A stretch of 64,000 bases of DNA from Mariniblastus sp964414815 (GTDB taxonomy: Bacteria > Planctomycetota > Planctomycetia > Pirellulales > Pirellulaceae): contig CAYPXY010000002.1 in the NCBI GenBank assembly GCA_964414815.1, positions 179,671 to 243,670 of the forward strand, written 5' to 3'. Every line of letters begins with the position of its first letter. Within the stretch, counting starts at the first letter, position 1. A model generated the notes under the pieces. The model was not told the DNA's origin. It worked only from the letters and a program-made list of their open reading frames with translations, and made no database searches. Made by a program: the position numbers and the translations under genes. Positions 60,395 to 64,000 of this stretch are shown piece by piece.

Positions 60395-62485
60395 TCAATG
60401 CACGCGTTGTCCTGGTCGGGCACCGTTGTCGGGGCTGAGGAGGAAGACTTCGGAGCCGCCTTCGCCGGCGGCGCAGACCATGCCTTCGCTCAAACCGAAC
60501 TTCATCTGACGCGGTTTCAGGTTGGCGACGACGATGACCAGGCGGCCCACCAGATCTTCGGGCGAATAAGCGGACTTGATTCCGGCAAACACCTGCTTGC
60601 GATGCTCACCGCCGAGCGATAGCGTCAGCTTGAGCAGCTTGCGAGCTTCTTCAACATGTTCTGCAGATACGATTCTCGCGACTCGCAAATCGACTTTGGC
60701 GAAATCGTCGATCGTACACTCTTCCGCCATCGGTTCGTTGGTCATGGGATCACCGCTGTCGTTCCATTGCGATGGCTCGCCGGATGGGGTTGCGTCCGCA
60801 GAGGACGTGGATTCTTCTACAGCTTCGGTTTGGTGTTCTTCGATCATGGCGTCGATGTCTTTCTGTTCAATACGTTTCATCAAGTGGGAGAATTTGGAAA
60901 CCGGCGTTCCGATCAGCGGTGTTTGCGATTGATCCCAATGTGTCACGGGATCGTTGAGCAACTCACCGGTTTGTTCTGCCAATCTCGGCAATACGGGAGC
61001 CAGATAAATGACGAGCTGCCGAAACAAATTCAATGCGACCGTGCAAACGTTCTGGAGTTCCTGTTGCCGTGACGGATCTTTCTTGAGCGTCCAGGGAGCG
61101 TTCGATTCAACGTAGGGATTGGCACGATCCGCCAGCTCGACAATCAATCGCATTGCCTTGCTGTAGTCGCAGTTTTCGTAGGCCTCGGCAAGTTGTTCGC
61201 CGATGGCCGCTCCGGCGGCGAAGAGCCCACCATCGTCGGGGTAGGTAGCTGACAAGCCTGTCCCTTCCACGAACTTTGCGGTTCGAGACGCCAAGTTGAC
61301 AATCTTTCCCACGAGATCGGCGTTGACCTTGTTGGCAAACTCTTCCAGATTCAAATCGATGTCGTCCAGCCGCGAACCGAGCTTGGAAGCGTAGTAATAT
61401 CGCAGCGCGGCCGGATCGAGATGTCGAAGATACGACTCGGCTGTAAACAGCGTGCCCTTGCTCTTAGACATCTTCTCGCCGTCCACCGTCAGGAATCCGT
61501 GAATGTGAACCTTGGTAGGCAGACTGTAGCCAGCCGCCTTCAACATGCCCGGCCAGAAAAGCGTATGAAAATAGGTGATATCCTTGCCGATGAAATGATG
61601 AATTTCAGCATTGTCATTTTTCCACCAGTCCTCCAGTCGTTCACCGGTTCGCTCACACCAGTCCAGCGTCGACGCAATGTAGCCAATCGGTGCATCAAAC
61701 CAGACGTACCAGTAGTTGCCCGGCTCATCGGGAATCTCAAATCCAAAATAAGGTGCCGGCCGCGAGACATCCCAGTCGCGAAGTGTCTTGCGACCTTCCG
61801 CCGAATCTGGATCGCCCAGGAAGTGGCCTTTCAGATAGTTGGCAATTTCGGGTTGCAAATGATCACCGCTTTGCGTCCATTCGGCAAGGAAATCATGGAG
61901 CTGTTCCAGCTCAATGAACAAGTGTTTGGCCGAGCGGATTTCAGGAGTCGTTCCGGAAAGAACGCTGACCGGGTGGACCAAATCGGCCGGAGTATAGGTC
62001 GCCATGCATTTGCTACAGTTGTCTCCCGGCTGATCGGGAGCATGGCAGCTGGGACATTCGCCGCGCACAAAGCGATCGGCGAGAAACGTTCCTTGAACGG
62101 TGTCGTAAAGCTGCTGGACGTCTTTTTCGATGACGAGTCCGGCGCTGCGAATGGACTGCCAGAATTCGCCACAGAGTTTGCGATTCGACTCGCTGTGGGT
62201 GCTGCCATAATGGTCGTAGCCGATCTGAAAGCCCTGGAAGTCGCGCTGGTGCTCGGCGGAAGCTTGCGCGATGACGGCTTCTTCCGTTCGATTTTCCTTC
62301 CGCGCTCGAATCATGATCGCGGTGCCATGCGTATCATCGGCCCACATAAAGACACAGCGATGCCCGCGCAGTTTCTGAAACCGAACCCAGATATCGGTCT
62401 GGACGTGTTCCACCAAATGCCCCAAATGAATCGCGCCATTGGCATAAGGAAGAGCGGCGGTGACCAGGATTTTGCGGCGTGTCAT
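60395..62485 (-). CDS. metG: Methionyl-tRNA synthetase
   Basis: A 696-residue class I synthetase that charges tRNA-Met. HIGH-like motif AIHLGHL (about residues 16-22), zinc knuckle CPSCHAPDQPGDNCSKC (about 145-161), KMSKS in GEKMSKSKGT (about 340-349), and a C-terminal EMAP/Trbp-type tRNA-binding domain (FAKVDLRVARIVSAEHVE ... GLSEGMVCAAG). An acidic, Ser-rich linker (about 555-585) joins it to the catalytic part. ATG at 62485 gives the family N-terminus (TRRKILVTAALPYANGA). It lies 29 bases after fabF on the same strand, so these two are probably co-transcribed. Confidence 0.96.
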   Translation of the reverse strand: MTRRKILVTAALPYANGAIHLGHLVEHVQTDIWVRFQKLRGHRCVFMWADDTHGTAIMIRARKENRTEEAVIAQASAEHQRDFQGFQIGYDHYGSTHSESNRKLCGEFWQSIRSAGLVIEKDVQQLYDTVQGTFLADRFVRGECPSCHAPDQPGDNCSKCMATYTPADLVHPVSVLSGTTPEIRSAKHLFIELEQLHDFLAEWTQSGDHLQPEIANYLKGHFLGDPDSAEGRKTLRDWDVSRPAPYFGFEIPDEPGNYWYVWFDAPIGYIASTLDWCERTGERLEDWWKNDNAEIHHFIGKDITYFHTLFWPGMLKAAGYSLPTKVHIHGFLTVDGEKMSKSKGTLFTAESYLRHLDPAALRYYYASKLGSRLDDIDLNLEEFANKVNADLVGKIVNLASRTAKFVEGTGLSATYPDDGGLFAAGAAIGEQLAEAYENCDYSKAMRLIVELADRANPYVESNAPWTLKKDPSRQQELQNVCTVALNLFRQLVIYLAPVLPRLAEQTGELLNDPVTHWDQSQTPLIGTPVSKFSHLMKRIEQKDIDAMIEEHQTEAVEESTSSADATPSGEPSQWNDSGDPMTNEPMAEECTIDDFAKVDLRVARIVSAEHVEEARKLLKLTLSLGGEHRKQVFAGIKSAYSPEDLVGRLVIVVANLKPRQMKFGLSEGMVCAAGEGGSEVFLLSPDNGARPGQRVH

Positions 62486-62514
62486 TGAGTGTCTGAGATC
62501 AGAAATTAGGCCAA

Positions 62515-63810
62515 TCAAAACCCTTTGACCACCACTGAGATATTCTGCCCGCCAAAGCCAAAACTATTGGTCAACGCCACCGAGCAATCCGCTTCGCGGG
62601 CGGCATTTGGAATGTAATCTAAATCACACAATGGATCAGGGTTTTCGTAATTGATCGTCGGTGGAAGCACTTTGTCTCGGATCGCCATCAAGCAGACGAT
62701 CAGCTCAGTCGCCCCGGCGGCGGCAATCAAATGCCCCATCATGCTTTTAGTACTAGAGATGGGAACCTGCATGGCATGTTCGCCGAAAACTTCTCTGCAC
62801 GCGCGTGTTTCGACTTTATCGTTCACGGTGGTACTCGTGCCGTGGGCGTTCACGTAGTCGATCTGTTCGGGTTGAAGTCCCGCGTCGGCAATCGCCATTC
62901 TCATGCAACTGATTGCACCGCGGCCTTCGGGATGAATATCGGTGACACGATAGGCATCGGCGGATGAACCGTAGCCGATGACTTCGCCCCAAATGTGGGC
63001 CCCTCGCTTCTTCGCGAATTCGAGTTCTTCGAGAATCAGCATGGCAGCACCTTCGCCGAGTACAAACCCGTCCCGCAGCCGATCAAAGGGACGAGAGGCC
63101 TTGGCGGGATTTTCGTTATTGGTCGAGAGTGCGGTCAGCAAATTAAACCCCGTCACGCCAAAGGGATGAATCATGCTGTGCGTTCCACCTGAAAGCATCA
63201 CATCGGCCTCACCGCGGCGGATGATCTCGACGGCTTCACCCACGGCCTGATTGCTGGCGGCACAAGCGGTCAGGCAATTTGCGTTCGGTCCTTGAGCGTT
63301 GAACATCGCCGCAATATGACCGACCGGCATATTGGGTTCCTGCTCAAGCTCCATAATCGGATTGAGTGTTCTCAGACCTTCCTGAGTGAACTTCACCAGG
63401 TCCAGTTGCCCCTGATCGTCCAGTGACGCGGCCATCATCGACGCGAACGACATGAAGTCCTGATTGCCTTCGCCGCTGCCGAGATAGACGCCGAAGCGGC
63501 GGGGGTTCTTGATATGGTCGCCGACGCCCGATGAATCAAACGCCTGCTTGGCGGCACCGGCAGCGAATTTCGTATGTCGGCCACGAAATTTCCAGTCTTC
63601 TGGATTGGAAACGGCTTGGCTGATGTCCCAATTCTTGATCTCGGCGGAGATTTTGGTCGGGAAGTTACTGGCGTCGAAGATGGTCGTATAGCCGACGCCC
63701 GATTTGCCTTCTTGGAGCGCCGACCAGACGGTTTCGATATCATTGCCGAGGGGGTTAATAACACCGACGCCGGTGACGACGACTCGACGACGTTGGGAAT
63801 TTGCAATCAT
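62515..63810 (-). CDS. fabF: 3-oxoacyl-[ACP] synthase II (KAS II) family enzyme
   Basis: A 431-residue ketosynthase. The active-site cysteine is in NCLTACAASNQAVGEA (about residues 167-182; the usual TACSSS reads TACAAS). The two histidines are in VNAHGTSTTVND and KSMMGHLIAAAGATE, and GFGGQN closes the fold. It condenses malonyl-ACP with acyl-ACP in fatty acid elongation. ATG at 63810 gives the standard N-terminus (RRRVVVTGVGVINPLGN). The open frame upstream (to 63897) is a hairpin repeat. No acpP or fabG is next to it; metG follows. Confidence 0.92.
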   Translation of the reverse strand: MIANSQRRRVVVTGVGVINPLGNDIETVWSALQEGKSGVGYTTIFDASNFPTKISAEIKNWDISQAVSNPEDWKFRGRHTKFAAGAAKQAFDSSGVGDHIKNPRRFGVYLGSGEGNQDFMSFASMMAASLDDQGQLDLVKFTQEGLRTLNPIMELEQEPNMPVGHIAAMFNAQGPNANCLTACAASNQAVGEAVEIIRRGEADVMLSGGTHSMIHPFGVTGFNLLTALSTNNENPAKASRPFDRLRDGFVLGEGAAMLILEELEFAKKRGAHIWGEVIGYGSSADAYRVTDIHPEGRGAISCMRMAIADAGLQPEQIDYVNAHGTSTTVNDKVETRACREVFGEHAMQVPISSTKSMMGHLIAAAGATELIVCLMAIRDKVLPPTINYENPDPLCDLDYIPNAAREADCSVALTNSFGFGGQNISVVVKGF

Positions 63811-63829
63811 GATTGGTAACAAAGGAAGA

Positions 63830-63895
63830 GTGGGGTAGGCTTCCAGCTTGCCATTTTCAAATGGACTGGGGTAGCAGGGTGGAAGCCTACCCCAC
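63830..63895. repeat. 66-bp hairpin element upstream of fabF
   Basis: Perfect 16-bp arms GTGGGGTAGGCTTCCA (63830-63845) and its complement (63880-63895), with a 34-nt loop. It begins 20 bases upstream of the fabF start, within the likely leader, so it may form an mRNA hairpin or simply be an inserted palindrome. Confidence 0.75.
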
Positions 63896-63920
63896 ATTTT
63901 AAGCAGTCACAAAGCTATTA

Positions 63921-64000
63921 GGCGACTGGCAGGTAAAAGTTTACTCAAGCAGTATTGTGTTTCCCAGACGCTCAGTTGCGAGTCGCGGAGCGACTCGCCT
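63921..64000. mobile_element. MITE-like element C, copy 3, cut by the window edge
   Basis: Begins GGCGACTGGCAGGTAAAAGT and continues with the same interior as copy 1, ending inside the GCGAGTCGCGGAGCGACTCGC palindrome at the last base of the window. The right end is not visible. Confidence 0.8.

Noticed and set aside
61421..62488. 355-codon open frame on the plus strand
   Set aside because: Antisense to metG; no plausible protein features.

Overview
The window looks like a chromosome segment of a planctomycete, most likely of the Pirellula/Rhodopirellula kind. The signs are: an N-terminal LEPR-XLL-type motif in a secreted RTX protein; duplicated MoxR/DUF58/von Willebrand A clusters; frequent TTG starts; large secreted hypothetical proteins; and many copies of short palindromic elements, including the one whose spurious translation reads LTRSVSEG or NPKRKRG. 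The assignment rests on these features only; no rRNA, tRNA or complete taxonomic marker set is present.

Layout. 1-1.7 kb: the 5' end of a secreted DUF1080 protein (minus strand), an isolated rpsR (bS18), and a hotdog thioesterase. 2.0-8.3 kb: a five-gene plus-strand operon with a secreted 12-cysteine peptide, a membrane-anchored secreted protein, a degenerate C39-like/DUF1573 fusion, a large secreted protein and a MauE-thioredoxin-like fusion. I regard it as the best candidate for an undescribed system. 8.4-16.7 kb: PAP2 phosphatase, DegT-type aminotransferase, carB, a secreted unknown and argH. 16.7-18.1 kb: a DUF2007/zinc-ribbon gene and a field of degenerate repeats. 18.1-22.3 kb: a secreted HEAT protein with a pseudo-receiver domain, and an RTX protein with a metallopeptidase-like motif.

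22.3-37.8 kb: two MoxR-DUF58 clusters facing each other. The plus-strand one is MoxR, DUF58, BatD-like, BatA-like and BatB/C-like. The minus-strand one is a coiled-coil protein, MoxR, a membrane protein, an ABC ATPase, an ABC permease and DUF58. A lipoprotein gene lies between them.

38.5-50.4 kb is a defence island. It holds a type I-G (formerly I-U) CRISPR-Cas effector operon (csb1, csb2, cas3, Csb3-like) with no cas1, cas2, cas4 or repeat array in view. Three further genes follow: an alpha-helical protein, a second shorter Csb2/Cas6-like protein and an uncharacterised protein cut by an in-frame TGA. Upstream are a small HNH nuclease gene with its own terminator and a toxin-antitoxin-like trio.

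50.5-64 kb returns to housekeeping: an ABC-2 exporter, clpC, a TPR membrane protein, fbp, dtd, a CCA-adding enzyme, metG and fabF. Several MITE-like elements lie here. One supplies the last codons of dtd, one supplies the stop codon of the CCA enzyme gene, and one abuts the clpC stop codon.
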